From JACRJW01 sp964359095 (GTDB lineage Bacteria > Patescibacteriota > Patescibacteriia > UBA9934 > GWF2-40-263): a DNA stretch of 19,133 nucleotides. The notes under the pieces were generated by a model. That model did not search any database. It had not been told where the DNA came from and saw nothing but the letters and a program-made list of their open reading frames with translations. Within the stretch, counting starts at the first letter, position 1; every line of letters begins with the position of its first letter. The stretch spans positions 1 to 19,133 of the forward strand of contig CAYHRJ010000015.1 in assembly GCA_964359095.1 (NCBI GenBank). Direction: 5' to 3'. Shown here in pieces: positions 6,670-13,739 of the stretch. A program made the translations under genes and the position numbers.

Positions 6670-7976
6670 AACTTTGTACTGATACTCGCTCAATCTTCGC
6701 ACCAACGCCTTTCAACTTCTCCTCCAACCGTTCGTAGCCGCGGTCGAGGTGATGGATGCCGGTGAGGGTGGACGTTCCGTCAGCAACGAGCGCTGCGACC
6801 ACAAATGCAAGACCGGCTCGGATGTCGGGAACTGCGACTTCTGCTGCGTGGAGTTTGGATGGTCCCGTGATGACCGCTGAGTGTTTGTAATTTTGTCCGC
6901 GGAAGCGGCACTTGATCTCACCAAGACAATTACTAAACAGCGTGATATCCGCACCCATTTTTTTCAGCGCGTCTGTGTAACCGAAGCGTTCCTCGTAAAC
7001 CGTCTCGTGAACCACGCTTGTACCATGCGCTTGCGTCAAGCACACCACAAACGGTTGCTGCCAGTCGGTCATGAAACCTGGGTGCGTGTCAGTTTCCAGC
7101 TCGATGCCCTTGAGCGACTCTGATCCTCTGAATAAAATACCGTCCTCTTGAACCTCGTACGTGCCTCCAATTTTGCGCACGGCATTTAAAAACGTGATCA
7201 TGTGCTCGTGCTGCGCTCCGCGCACAAAAATTTCACCTCGTGTTCCAACGGCCATCGCACCATACGACGCTGCTTCGATACGGTCTGGCATGACGCGTGC
7301 TGATGTGCCATACAACTTCTCAACGCCAATAATTTCGATAGAACGTCCAGAGTTCACCTGAATCATCGCTCCCATGTTTTGCAGCATCATGATGAGCGCC
7401 TTCACCTCAGGCTCGCCAGCGGCATTGCGAATCATTGTGCGACCCTCAGCAAGCACACCAGCCAAAATCGCGGTCTCGGTAGCCATCACAGACGGATACG
7501 GAAATTTGATAAGCCCGCCCTTCAGTCGTTTATTCACGGTCGCGCGATAGCCGTCTGTCGTCTCTTCGATCGTGGCGCCCAGAGTCTGGAGCGCTTGAAT
7601 ATGAAAATTCACCGGACGCGCACCGATTTTGTCACCTCCCACGAGTGGCACAAATGCTTCTCCTGTGCGATGCAGAAGCGGCGCAATCGCCAACACGCTG
7701 ATGCGATTTTTTCGTGTGAGCTCTGCCACGTGACTAGACGTAATCGTCGAGGTTTGTGTCTTGAGCGTGTGCTCGTCGAGCCACTGGGTCTGTGCACCAA
7801 CGGTTGTGATGATCTCGTGTGTAATATCTGTTTCCTGTTGCCGAGGAAGGTTAGACAAAACAACCTGCTCGTCAGTGAGAAGCGAGGCGATCATCATCTT
7901 ACTCGCCGCGTTCTTGGCACCTGAAACCGCCATCTCTCCTTTGAGTGGCACACCGCCAGTGATTTTGAAAACGTCA
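6668..7976 (-). CDS. murA: UDP-GlcNAc 1-carboxyvinyltransferase, N-terminus in assembly gap
   Basis: Catalyses transfer of enolpyruvate from PEP to UDP-GlcNAc, the first committed step of peptidoglycan synthesis. The frame is open to the N gap and starts there as DVFKITGGVPLKGEM, so only a few residues are missing. Conserved residues are present: SGAKNA (Lys/Asn pair), the loop Arg in IGARPV, TDWQ (catalytic Asp equivalent to Asp305 of E. coli) and DIRAG (Arg equivalent to Arg397). The loop residue that is Cys115 in E. coli is Asp here (VGGDKIGARPV), as in fosfomycin-insensitive mycobacterial and chlamydial enzymes. The gene is divergent from the next one across the gap. An internal GTG at 7951 is open but is not the true start. 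Confidence 0.95.
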
Positions 7977-8076
7977 NNNNNNNNNNNNNNNNNNNNNNNN
8001 NNNNNNNNNNNNNNNNNNNNNNNNNNNNNNNNNNNNNNNNNNNNNNNNNNNNNNNNNNNNNNNNNNNNNNNNNNNN
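7977..8076. other. Assembly gap of 100 N
   Basis: Exactly 100 undetermined bases, the common convention for a scaffold gap of unknown length. It removes the murA start and any promoter between murA and the rightward gene at 8110. A repeat array begins at its right edge, which may be why assembly broke here. Confidence 0.95.
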
Positions 8077-8103
8077 TCCACCTTATCCACCTATTCCACC
8101 TCT
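8077..8103. repeat. TCCACCT array at the gap edge
   Basis: Three TCCACCT units separated by two bases each, running up to seven bases before the ATG at 8110. Same family as the array between rpsL and rpsG. The array may continue into the gap. Confidence 0.7.
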
Positions 8104-8109
8104 CCCCGT

Positions 8110-8907
8110 ATGTTCGTCACCATCATCACTGACTGTCGCGATGACAATGCGCGTTCACGACAGGAGACCCGCTATGCTCACCTGTTTCCACAAATGCATG
8201 TGAGTTTTATTAGCGCGACCTCTGATATCGAAGCGGCGGGAAACGTCATTGACGTACTGGACGCAAGTGATGACGCACCAGGTGTAATCGCGGTGAACTG
8301 CGCTCCACGTCACGGCCGCGCTAAAAAATGGAAAAACGGTTCACCGTTTGGCTACGCGTGGGTGGGAAACAAACTTGTGATCGGCACAGTGGATGGATTT
8401 TGTTTAAGCCTTCTTAAACGTTTCAAACTGATTGATGCTGTACATGTCACAGACATTGAAGCCGCTCTCACAGCAGGAGGTTATACTCTTTCACAAATCG
8501 ACGCAGCCGTGCACACACAATTCCGTTCTCTCAACTATCTACCACGTCTTGCTCGCATTGTTTGGGACAAAAAAAATGTCAACGCACAAGTGCTTCCCGT
8601 TGCCGATATCGCTGATCTCCCATCGCTCGTCTGGTGGGCAGACTCTTTCGGCAACTGTAAAACCAGCATCACCTCAATCGAATGCGCATTTGAAGCAGGA
8701 GACCGAAAACGCGTCACGTTTGCTGACACAACATCACTTGAAGTTCTATGCGTGGAACGACTTGCGGAAGTTCCCGATGGTCAAACCGCGCTGATCGTCG
8801 GATCTTCAGGCCTACACGATCACCGCTTCGTCGAGCTCATCATCCAAGGCGGCTCTGCCTCCGAAAAATTCGGCATTCGCAAAGGCGACCCGATTTCTAT
8901 CTCCTAA
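8110..8907 (+). CDS. SAM hydroxide adenosyltransferase (DUF62)-like protein
   Basis: A 265-residue protein resembling the DUF62 family, which hydrolyses S-adenosylmethionine to adenosine and methionine and is related to chlorinases and fluorinases. It starts with the strand FVTIITDCRDD, has GVIAVNCAPRHGR at the position of the family's central strand and loop, GNKLVIGTVDG in place of the usual (V/G)xDNG segment, and a C-terminal domain opening with WWADSFGNCKTSIT, like the FGNxxTN motif. The match is diverged: the usual DPGVG and DNG motifs are altered, so activity is uncertain. The start follows a repeat with no Shine-Dalgarno sequence, and the TAA stop is made by a heptanucleotide unit. Confidence 0.65.
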   Translation: MFVTIITDCRDDNARSRQETRYAHLFPQMHVSFISATSDIEAAGNVIDVLDASDDAPGVIAVNCAPRHGRAKKWKNGSPFGYAWVGNKLVIGTVDGFCLSLLKRFKLIDAVHVTDIEAALTAGGYTLSQIDAAVHTQFRSLNYLPRLARIVWDKKNVNAQVLPVADIADLPSLVWWADSFGNCKTSITSIECAFEAGDRKRVTFADTTSLEVLCVERLAEVPDGQTALIVGSSGLHDHRFVELIIQGGSASEKFGIRKGDPISIS

Positions 8908-8922
8908 ACCCTAAAACCTACC
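8905..8922. repeat. Short CCTAAAAC-type array forming a stop codon
   Basis: The sequence TAAACCCTAAAACCTACC contains two to three 7-base units of the ACCTAAA family. The first three bases are the stop codon of the DUF62-like gene. Confidence 0.6.
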
Positions 8923-8969
8923 GTCCCTCGGCCGTGCCCGTCCTATGGGCGAGGCTACTCCCTTTCCCG

Positions 8970-8998
8970 TTGACAGATGTCATCATCCGTGGCATCTT
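8970..8998 (+). promoter_or_regulatory. Promoter of the alpha/beta hydrolase gene
   Basis: A perfect TTGACA (8970-8975) and a weak CATCTT (8993-8998) are 17 bases apart; TG one base before the -10 makes it an extended type. The start would be near 9005, ahead of the Shine-Dalgarno sequence. Confidence 0.5.
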
Positions 8999-9013
8999 TT
9001 TGAGTCCACTCTT

Positions 9014-9018
9014 GGAGG
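9014..9018 (+). promoter_or_regulatory. Shine-Dalgarno sequence GGAGG
   Basis: GGAGG lies four bases before the ATG at 9023. It decides the start of the hydrolase gene over the in-frame ATG at 8945, which lies upstream of the promoter. Confidence 0.65.
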
Positions 9019-9022
9019 ATGC

Positions 9023-9754
9023 ATGGGCACAGACAAACGAACTCTCGTCCTATTCCCTGGGGCATGGGGAAACCAGACTGAACTCGTGGCTCGATGGTGG
9101 TTTCGAAACGTGATCAACTATTTCAGCGACTACCAAATCGTCGTTGTAACCTACAAAGGCGAAAGCATGAACGAGATGGTCTTACATGCTATCAGACAGC
9201 TCGAGCCTGTCCCAAACGGAAGCCTGGCGCTCGCCTACTCCATGGGCGCGCAGATCGCCCGCGGTGTCGCGGTTCGTCGGACGGATTTGTTCAAAAAGGT
9301 AGCGCTGATCTCTGGACTGGAGCGCTTCGGTGTGCGCTTCAGCGTCCTGCTCACATCTCTCACCTTTGCTCTGCGTCCCATCCTACGTACGCTGTTTGGC
9401 AAGCCACTCATGCTGGACACACAGAGTCAGGTGAGACGCATCTTCGCACAGGCAACCCAAGAGGATGACGCAAAATCTCTCAGCACAGAGCTCTTCGATC
9501 GCCACATGCACGCAGAATCTGGCTGGACAAGCATCCAGATGTTCCTGCCACCACTGCGCGTGTGGATGCCACGCTTCCCATGTCCTGTGATGGCCATCAT
9601 CCCAGAACACGACTTCCTCCTTCCGTCACCGACCTACCGCGGTGAGCAGGTACAAAAAATTCGTGTGACTGGCGATCACTCCTTGCTCTGTGGAAGCGAG
9701 ACACGGCTGCGACTTCACCTGATGCGTCTGCGATCCTGGTTCGAACTTCCCTGA
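9023..9754 (+). CDS. Alpha/beta hydrolase
   Basis: A 243-residue enzyme of the alpha/beta hydrolase fold, of BioH-like size. After the first strand TLVLFPGAWGN (with the oxyanion HG-like PGAWG), the nucleophile elbow is AYSMGAQ (Ser73). The acid is Asp197 in PEHDFLLP and the base His219 in GDHSLL, so the triad is complete. A cap region with hydrophobic helices (about 100-150) lies between. There is no signal peptide. The ATG is chosen because GGAGG precedes it; the frame is open further upstream. A perfect terminator hairpin overlaps the stop codon. The substrate cannot be told; esterase or thioesterase roles are both possible. Confidence 0.85.
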   Translation: MGTDKRTLVLFPGAWGNQTELVARWWFRNVINYFSDYQIVVVTYKGESMNEMVLHAIRQLEPVPNGSLALAYSMGAQIARGVAVRRTDLFKKVALISGLERFGVRFSVLLTSLTFALRPILRTLFGKPLMLDTQSQVRRIFAQATQEDDAKSLSTELFDRHMHAESGWTSIQMFLPPLRVWMPRFPCPVMAIIPEHDFLLPSPTYRGEQVQKIRVTGDHSLLCGSETRLRLHLMRLRSWFELP

Positions 9755-9781
9755 TCCTGAGACTTGCTCTCAGGATTTTAT
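9754..9781 (+). terminator. Intrinsic terminator after the hydrolase gene
   Basis: A perfect 9-bp stem ATCCTGAGA/TCTCAGGAT (9754-9762 and 9768-9776) with a 5-base loop, followed by TTTTA. It overlaps the last base of the stop codon. Confidence 0.85.
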
Positions 9782-9796
9782 GTATTTCAGTGAACC

Positions 9797-9819
9797 TTGT
9801 TCCCAGCCCGCTGGAACAA
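9797..9819. other. Small hairpin
   Basis: TTGTTCC (9797-9803) pairs with GGAACAA (9813-9819), with extra CAG/CTG pairing possible inside. There is no T-run, so the role is unclear. Confidence 0.35.
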
Positions 9820-9820
9820 A

Positions 9821-9855
9821 ATTCAAAACCACTCACCGAGATTGTCGATGAGTGG
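9821..9855 (-). terminator. Possible leftward terminator
   Basis: CCACTCA (9829-9835) pairs with TGAGTGG (9849-9855). Read leftward the hairpin is followed by TTTTGAATTTTG. It could end leftward transcripts from the ndk array, which has no clearer terminator at its left end. Confidence 0.4.
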
Positions 9856-10142
9856 CTCACCCCTTCGATAGAACTCAGGGTGGTGCATATTTTTGGTGCC
9901 CTACGAAAAGATGGGTGGCCCAGATAAGTTTAGTGCAGAGTGCGGTTGTGACGGATTACCCTGAGAGCCATAAGCTCGGGTTCCGTAGCGATCCTGGCTG
10001 TGCAGCGATGATGGCAGCTTGTCGTATCCACCATGTCGTCCGCAACAGTGGGTTAAAACCGGATGATCCTATTGCCCTGCCAAAAGGCGAGGCATTCCCG
10101 GATCGGTGGGTTAATTTTTGTTCATGGAACTCACCCATCTGA
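9852..10142 (+). CDS. Uncertain small ORF, possibly AP2-like
   Basis: An open frame of 96 codons from a GTG, with no Shine-Dalgarno sequence and no promoter found. The first ten codons are a copy of a spacer repeat (9861-9885), so the start is doubtful. The middle has a pattern like the small DNA-binding AP2 domains seen in phage HNH endonucleases: GAYFWCPTKRWVAQI, then HKLGFRSDPGCAAMMAA, which recalls their G-x-W...W-x-A-x-I and LGxFxxxxxAAxA pattern. This is a resemblance only. The protein ends in FCSWNSPI. It may be a real small gene, a remnant of a mobile endonuclease, or chance. The rest of 9782-10238 holds only hairpins. Confidence 0.4.
   Translation: MAHPFDRTQGGAYFWCPTKRWVAQISLVQSAVVTDYPESHKLGFRSDPGCAAMMAACRIHHVVRNSGLKPDDPIALPKGEAFPDRWVNFCSWNSPI
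9861..9885. repeat. Degenerate spacer repeat
   Basis: CCCTTCGATAGAACTCAGGG plus TGGTG resembles the common interspersed repeat with the core CTTCGACAAGCTCAGG, and shares TTCGA and CTCA parts with the element at 1051-1093. Confidence 0.45.
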
Positions 10143-10191
10143 CCGTAAGGCAATTTAAATGTAACATGCTCTCAGAAAGACGCAAGTCTGG

Positions 10192-10211
10192 CAAGGGATA
10201 ATTGTCCCTTG
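10192..10211. other. Hairpin downstream of the acidic small gene
   Basis: CAAGGGA (10192-10198) pairs with TCCCTTG (10205-10211). Read leftward, a second short AGAC/GTCT hairpin and a few T residues follow. It may help end or stabilise the leftward transcript, but is not a convincing terminator. Confidence 0.35.
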
Positions 10212-10238
10212 TCTATCCACGAGTTTTGCACAGACTCC

Positions 10239-10610
10239 TTAGGCAACTTTTGCCTCTTCTTCCTCTTCGTCATCTTCTCCCTTACGCGCTTCTTCCATTC
10301 GTATCGCACGCTGTTCCTCTTCAATTATGGAAGCGAGTGTCTCACGAGGAAAATTGAGCCATGTGTCCACCATCCGTTCAAATTCAGGAATGGTATGTCC
10401 ACCACCCTGTCCATGCACGAGCCTAGTTTCGCCAATCACACGAACGTTGTCCAAAAGGTCACTTGTTAAAATTCCACGAATGAGTCGCCGTGCGTATGCC
10501 TCACGCTCTGTCTGCGACCTGGCGCCTTCCAAACCAAGATTGGCAGCTTGCTCTTCCAGGTTCGCGCGGTGTTGAGGAAAATCACTGAGTCCAAAATTTT
10601 TCTTTTCCAT
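10239..10610 (-). CDS. Unrecognised small acidic-tailed protein
   Basis: A 123-residue soluble protein not recognised. It is rich in charged residues and appears helical; a Gly-rich HGQGGGH stretch lies in the middle and the C-terminus is strongly acidic (GEDDEEEEE). There is no membrane segment or signal. Its ATG directly abuts a 166-bp palindrome: the element's last base is the A of the ATG, and an AGG six bases before the ATG, inside the element, is the only Shine-Dalgarno-like sequence. It follows ndk in the same direction and probably shares its transcript. Confidence 0.7.
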   Translation of the reverse strand: MEKKNFGLSDFPQHRANLEEQAANLGLEGARSQTEREAYARRLIRGILTSDLLDNVRVIGETRLVHGQGGGHTIPEFERMVDTWLNFPRETLASIIEEEQRAIRMEEARKGEDDEEEEEAKVA

Positions 10611-10775
10611 AGTAGACCTGTTGCTTAATAACTTTCGAGATAGTTCGGATGCCGTTTGAGCCGAAACGGTTGAAGAACGAGGAAGAATATCTGGATATTT
10701 TGACGAGTTCTGAAACCGTTGCAGGCCAAACCGGCGCCGAAATGGCCGAAAGATTATTAAGCAACAGGTCTACTA
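10610..10775. mobile_element. 166-bp palindromic element between ndk and the next gene
   Basis: The end arms 10610-10631 and 10754-10775 are perfect 22-bp inverted repeats (TAGTAGACCTGTTGC and seven more bases), continuing with CTTTCG/CGAAAG after one unpaired base. The interior is also an imperfect palindrome, and the exact centre (10692/10693) is AATATC-TG-GATATT. It encodes nothing. The right end supplies the TAG stop of ndk, followed by a second TAG, and the left end touches the next ATG. It resembles a MITE or a large repetitive hairpin element. No flanking target duplication is visible. Confidence 0.75.
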
Positions 10776-11240
10776 GACGCCTTCGCCAAAAATAAAACGA
10801 TCCGTGATCTTCTCGTAGTCAAAAATTTCTTCGTCCTTGAAGAATCGCCTGATCTCCGTTACTGCGGCTTCTGGGGAATCAGAGGCATGAATCAAGTTAG
10901 AAGGAACGCTCATTGAAAAGTCTGCTCGAATGGTTCCAGCATCAGCTTCGCGAGGATTGGTCGAGCCGACGATTTTTCTCATCTCCGCTACCGCGTCGTA
11001 GCCTTCAAGCACAAGACCGACCACAGGCGTCTGCATCATGAACTGTTTGAGACTCACAAAAAACGGCTTGTCGGTAAGATGCGAATAATGTTCATCCAAC
11101 AGCTCCTCAGTAAGACGGATAAACTTGAGACCAACAATTTTAAGTCCCTTCATTTCAAAACGGCGGATGATTTCACCTAGGAGATCGCGTTGAAGAGCAT
11201 CGGGTTTGAGCAGGACGAGGGTTTGGTGTTTGTCGGGCAT
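10773..11240 (-). CDS. ndk: Nucleoside diphosphate kinase
   Basis: A 155-residue enzyme that transfers the gamma phosphate between nucleoside triphosphates and diphosphates through a phosphohistidine. The active-site His118 is in NLIHASDSPEAA, and Lys12 in LLKPDAL, the KPFF helix and the GSTNPREADAGTIRADF loop are all intact. The C-terminus is slightly extended (EKITDRFIFGEGV). The TAG stop is the end of the 166-bp palindrome. There is no Shine-Dalgarno sequence; a long inverted heptanucleotide array lies upstream. It appears to be downstream in the leftward leuS-ugd-comEC array. Confidence 0.97.
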   Translation of the reverse strand: MPDKHQTLVLLKPDALQRDLLGEIIRRFEMKGLKIVGLKFIRLTEELLDEHYSHLTDKPFFVSLKQFMMQTPVVGLVLEGYDAVAEMRKIVGSTNPREADAGTIRADFSMSVPSNLIHASDSPEAAVTEIRRFFKDEEIFDYEKITDRFIFGEGV

Positions 11241-11248
11241 AGGGGAGG

Positions 11249-11380
11249 TTTTAGGTTGTAGGTTGTAGGGAATAGGTTCTATGTTTTAGGTGGTAGTGGA
11301 AAAAATTTCCGAATTACAACCTACTCCCTAAAACCTATAACCTTTTTTACAACCTACAACCTACAACCTACAACCTAAAA
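11249..11380. repeat. Inverted heptanucleotide arrays between the MBL gene and ndk
   Basis: The arm 11249-11269 (TTTTAGGTTGTAGG and further units) is perfectly inverted at 11360-11380, and the inner parts also pair imperfectly. The right side has four ACCTACA-type units in tandem. The TAG stop of the MBL gene (11375-11377) is part of the array. The 11241-11374 gap holds nothing else apart from AAAAAATTTCC in the loop. Confidence 0.85.
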
Positions 11381-12280
11381 TGGCAATGGGTGTGATTCAA
11401 TCGTTGGCTCGCCGCCGAATGATGTAAGAAGAATATCACCATCGAGATCTGTCCTGAAAATCTTTGCGCCGACTTGATTCAAACGATCGAGGATCACTGG
11501 ATGAGGGTGGCCATACGAATTATCTTTCCCCAAAGAAATGAGCGCGACTTCAGGATCAGTGGGCTTTAGAAGACCCCAGCTGGTTGAGGTCAGACTGCCA
11601 TGATGACTAACTTTCAGAACGTCGATATCGCCCACCTGCAAGGCATATTCGTCTTCTACTTCTTGCTCTGTGTCTGCTGTAAACAACACTGACGTTTCAC
11701 CATACTCGAGTAAAAAAACGATCGAAACATTATTTCGTTTTGCAGGATACTGTCCCTCCTGCGTTTGTTCTGGCCACAACACCGTGAGCGTTACCTCGCC
11801 AATCGTGATCACATCGCCCTGCGAAATCTCGACGACCTGCGCCTGCTCTGAATCACGACGCTCTTCGTACGCCTGTCCAAACGGCGTGTGAGCTCCAACA
11901 CCACTTTCATAAATCGTCGAGACATCATAACGATCCAACACAGAAATAATTCCACTCACGTGATCGGCATCTGGATGGGTCGCAAGAACCACGTCGAGTG
12001 TCCGATCCCAAGGAGGCAACACACTCCCAAGTTTTGCTAGGACAGAATCGTCTGGTCCCCCATCGACAAGCATTTGCTCACCTGTTGGAAACTCGATGAA
12101 GAGTGCGTCGCCTTGTCCAATGTCGAGCATCCAGATTTTGAGCGGCTGCTCAGACAACGGCCATGATTGTGCACTTAGAAACGTCCACTGGACAATGGAA
12201 AACAAAAAGATCAACGAGATAACAAGCGCGATCGAAATCTTGTCTGAGTTGATGTATGGATGACGAGGCTTAGCGCGCAT
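11375..12280 (-). CDS. ComEC-type metallo-beta-lactamase-fold hydrolase
   Basis: A 301-residue protein equal to the C-terminal domain of ComEC as a separate polypeptide. One transmembrane segment (about 16-34) is followed by the beta-lactamase fold: WMLDIGQGDALFIEF (50-64), LVDGG (71-75), the metal-binding THPDADH (101-107, HxDxDH), FTAD and SHHGS later on. The domain may degrade the non-transported DNA strand during uptake. Its ATG overlaps the end of comEC by 11 bp (ATG before TAA), indicating translational coupling. The single TM helix would keep it on the outer face of the membrane, like the fused form. The stop lies in a repeat array. Confidence 0.88.
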   Translation of the reverse strand: MRAKPRHPYINSDKISIALVISLIFLFSIVQWTFLSAQSWPLSEQPLKIWMLDIGQGDALFIEFPTGEQMLVDGGPDDSVLAKLGSVLPPWDRTLDVVLATHPDADHVSGIISVLDRYDVSTIYESGVGAHTPFGQAYEERRDSEQAQVVEISQGDVITIGEVTLTVLWPEQTQEGQYPAKRNNVSIVFLLEYGETSVLFTADTEQEVEDEYALQVGDIDVLKVSHHGSLTSTSWGLLKPTDPEVALISLGKDNSYGHPHPVILDRLNQVGAKIFRTDLDGDILLTSFGGEPTIESHPLPF

Positions 12281-13739
12281 AGCGACGATGGATCAAGAAT
12301 GCGACGAATACACCGACGGTGAGGACGGCGAGAATCTGTGCATGTGCAGGTTCAACAAATGCAAATGGAATTGCACCAAAAATGGAGATGAGCCAGAGCA
12401 TGAGCCAGGAAAGCGCCCAGGCTGGCAAAATCGAAATTTGAGCGATCGCTCCAAAAGTGATAACGACTCCCAGTCCGATCAACGTGAGCCACATCGCGTA
12501 GGGAACCAACGGGAGGACAAGTAGGTTTACAAAGGGAGCGACCAGAGACACGCTCCCAAAGTGCCACAAGAGAATCGGAAGCGTAACGATGATGGCAGAA
12601 AGTGAAGCAGCGAAGGAGGTACGGAATGCGAACGTATTGGGGATGAATGCAAGATGCTTACTCACTCGGTCCGTGAGCGCAAGAATCCCAGCCGTCGCGA
12701 CAAAGGATAATTGAAATCCAACGTCGGAGAGGACGAACGGATTCAAGAGAAACATCACGCTTGCCGTCAACAGCAACACATTTGGTATGAAAGCTTTGCG
12801 TGAAATCCATTTGGAGAGAACCACGACCACACCCATGATCCCAGCGCGCACCACAGCCGGAGTCGCACCAGCCATGAGAACGTAGCCCACGATCAACATC
12901 GTTGTGAGGATGAGTCCGCGCTTGCGACCGATACGTGTGGTAAGAATCCAAGAAAGAAACGTAAGCGAAAAAAGCGAGACGTTAAATCCTGAAGCCGCGA
13001 GGATGTGGGACGTTCCTGTCGCAGCAAAGTCGTCTTTCATGTCATTTGAGAGCGATGAACTCCCTCCAAACAAGAGGCCTGAGAGAAACGATGCGTGAGG
13101 TTCTGGAAGGATCATCTGCAACCGATGTACCGCGGCTGTTTTAAGAAGGAGAAGACTTCCTAAAAAAGACACGGACTCAGCCGAATGAACATCGATGTAC
13201 TCGGGTCTCGGGCACACAGCAAGAATCCCCTGCGACGCAAGATGTTTGTCGTACGCGAATCCTTCAAACGGTTCTGGCTTTTCTACGCGGCAATTAAAAA
13301 CAAGTGCGTCGCCAAAAAGAACTTCTGGATAGAGCGGCGCCCAGACGAGGAGCTTGCCAGCGCGAGGTTCATCAGCAACGAAGACATCGTCCAAGACAAT
13401 ACGCTGCGAGCTGACTCGACGCTCGACCTCAGAGGAAACAATGCCAGAGACGCGCGTCTGTGAACTCGAAGCGTCTGCCACAGATGGAATAATCGAGGGG
13501 GTGATCGCGCTTGTAAATCGAAAAAGAGCGAAGAAAAAAATGGCAATGAGCGCACTTGTGAAGCGTTGTTCTTTATTCCTCAAAAAAAAAGCAAGCGCCA
13601 TGGTAATGACTGTGATTGTCAAAAACATCTCCCACGCGACTGGAGGAACAAGAGGCCCAAGCACGATGCCAAAACAAAACACCGCCAAAGAAATGGCGAG
13701 TGTTTTGGATGGCGACTGGAGGATTTCACGCAGACGCAT
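12270..13739 (-). CDS. comEC: ComEC/Rec2 DNA-uptake channel, membrane part
   Basis: A 489-residue polytopic membrane protein corresponding to the N-terminal and competence domains of ComEC, the channel through which single-stranded DNA enters the cytoplasm. Two or three hydrophobic segments precede a soluble OB-like part (about 85-185), and the competence domain has the signature ILAASGFNVSLFSL and then many TM helices. The frame is open to a TTG at 13748, but the ATG at 13739 is preferred. It overlaps the end of ugd by 14 bp. The MBL domain usually fused here is in the next gene. Function in natural transformation is inferred from the family. Confidence 0.9.
   Translation of the reverse strand: MRLREILQSPSKTLAISLAVFCFGIVLGPLVPPVAWEMFLTITVITMALAFFLRNKEQRFTSALIAIFFFALFRFTSAITPSIIPSVADASSSQTRVSGIVSSEVERRVSSQRIVLDDVFVADEPRAGKLLVWAPLYPEVLFGDALVFNCRVEKPEPFEGFAYDKHLASQGILAVCPRPEYIDVHSAESVSFLGSLLLLKTAAVHRLQMILPEPHASFLSGLLFGGSSSLSNDMKDDFAATGTSHILAASGFNVSLFSLTFLSWILTTRIGRKRGLILTTMLIVGYVLMAGATPAVVRAGIMGVVVVLSKWISRKAFIPNVLLLTASVMFLLNPFVLSDVGFQLSFVATAGILALTDRVSKHLAFIPNTFAFRTSFAASLSAIIVTLPILLWHFGSVSLVAPFVNLLVLPLVPYAMWLTLIGLGVVITFGAIAQISILPAWALSWLMLWLISIFGAIPFAFVEPAHAQILAVLTVGVFVAFLIHRRYAR

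Noticed and set aside
7761..8132. ORF running through the N gap
   Set aside because: It is made open only by undetermined bases and lies antisense to murA.
9736..9750. tRNA T-loop-like GGTTCGAAC
   Set aside because: It lies within the coding end of the hydrolase gene and no cloverleaf can be formed around it. No tRNA or rRNA gene was seen in the window.
9956..10153. Minus-strand ORF of 65 codons
   Set aside because: It is antisense to the 9852 ORF, has no start signal and a composition typical of a shadow frame. Neither strand is certain, but the plus frame is longer and looks more protein-like.
10610..10775. Integron attC site or intrinsic terminator
   Set aside because: No GTTRRRY core arrangement at the ends, no integrase nearby, and no T-run after the palindrome in either direction.
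11249..11380. CRISPR array
   Set aside because: Units are 7 bases without spacers, and no cas genes are present.
12288..12524. Plus-strand ORFs opposite comEC, ugd, leuS and fusA
   Set aside because: They are antisense to well-supported genes and show no start signals or recognisable domains.
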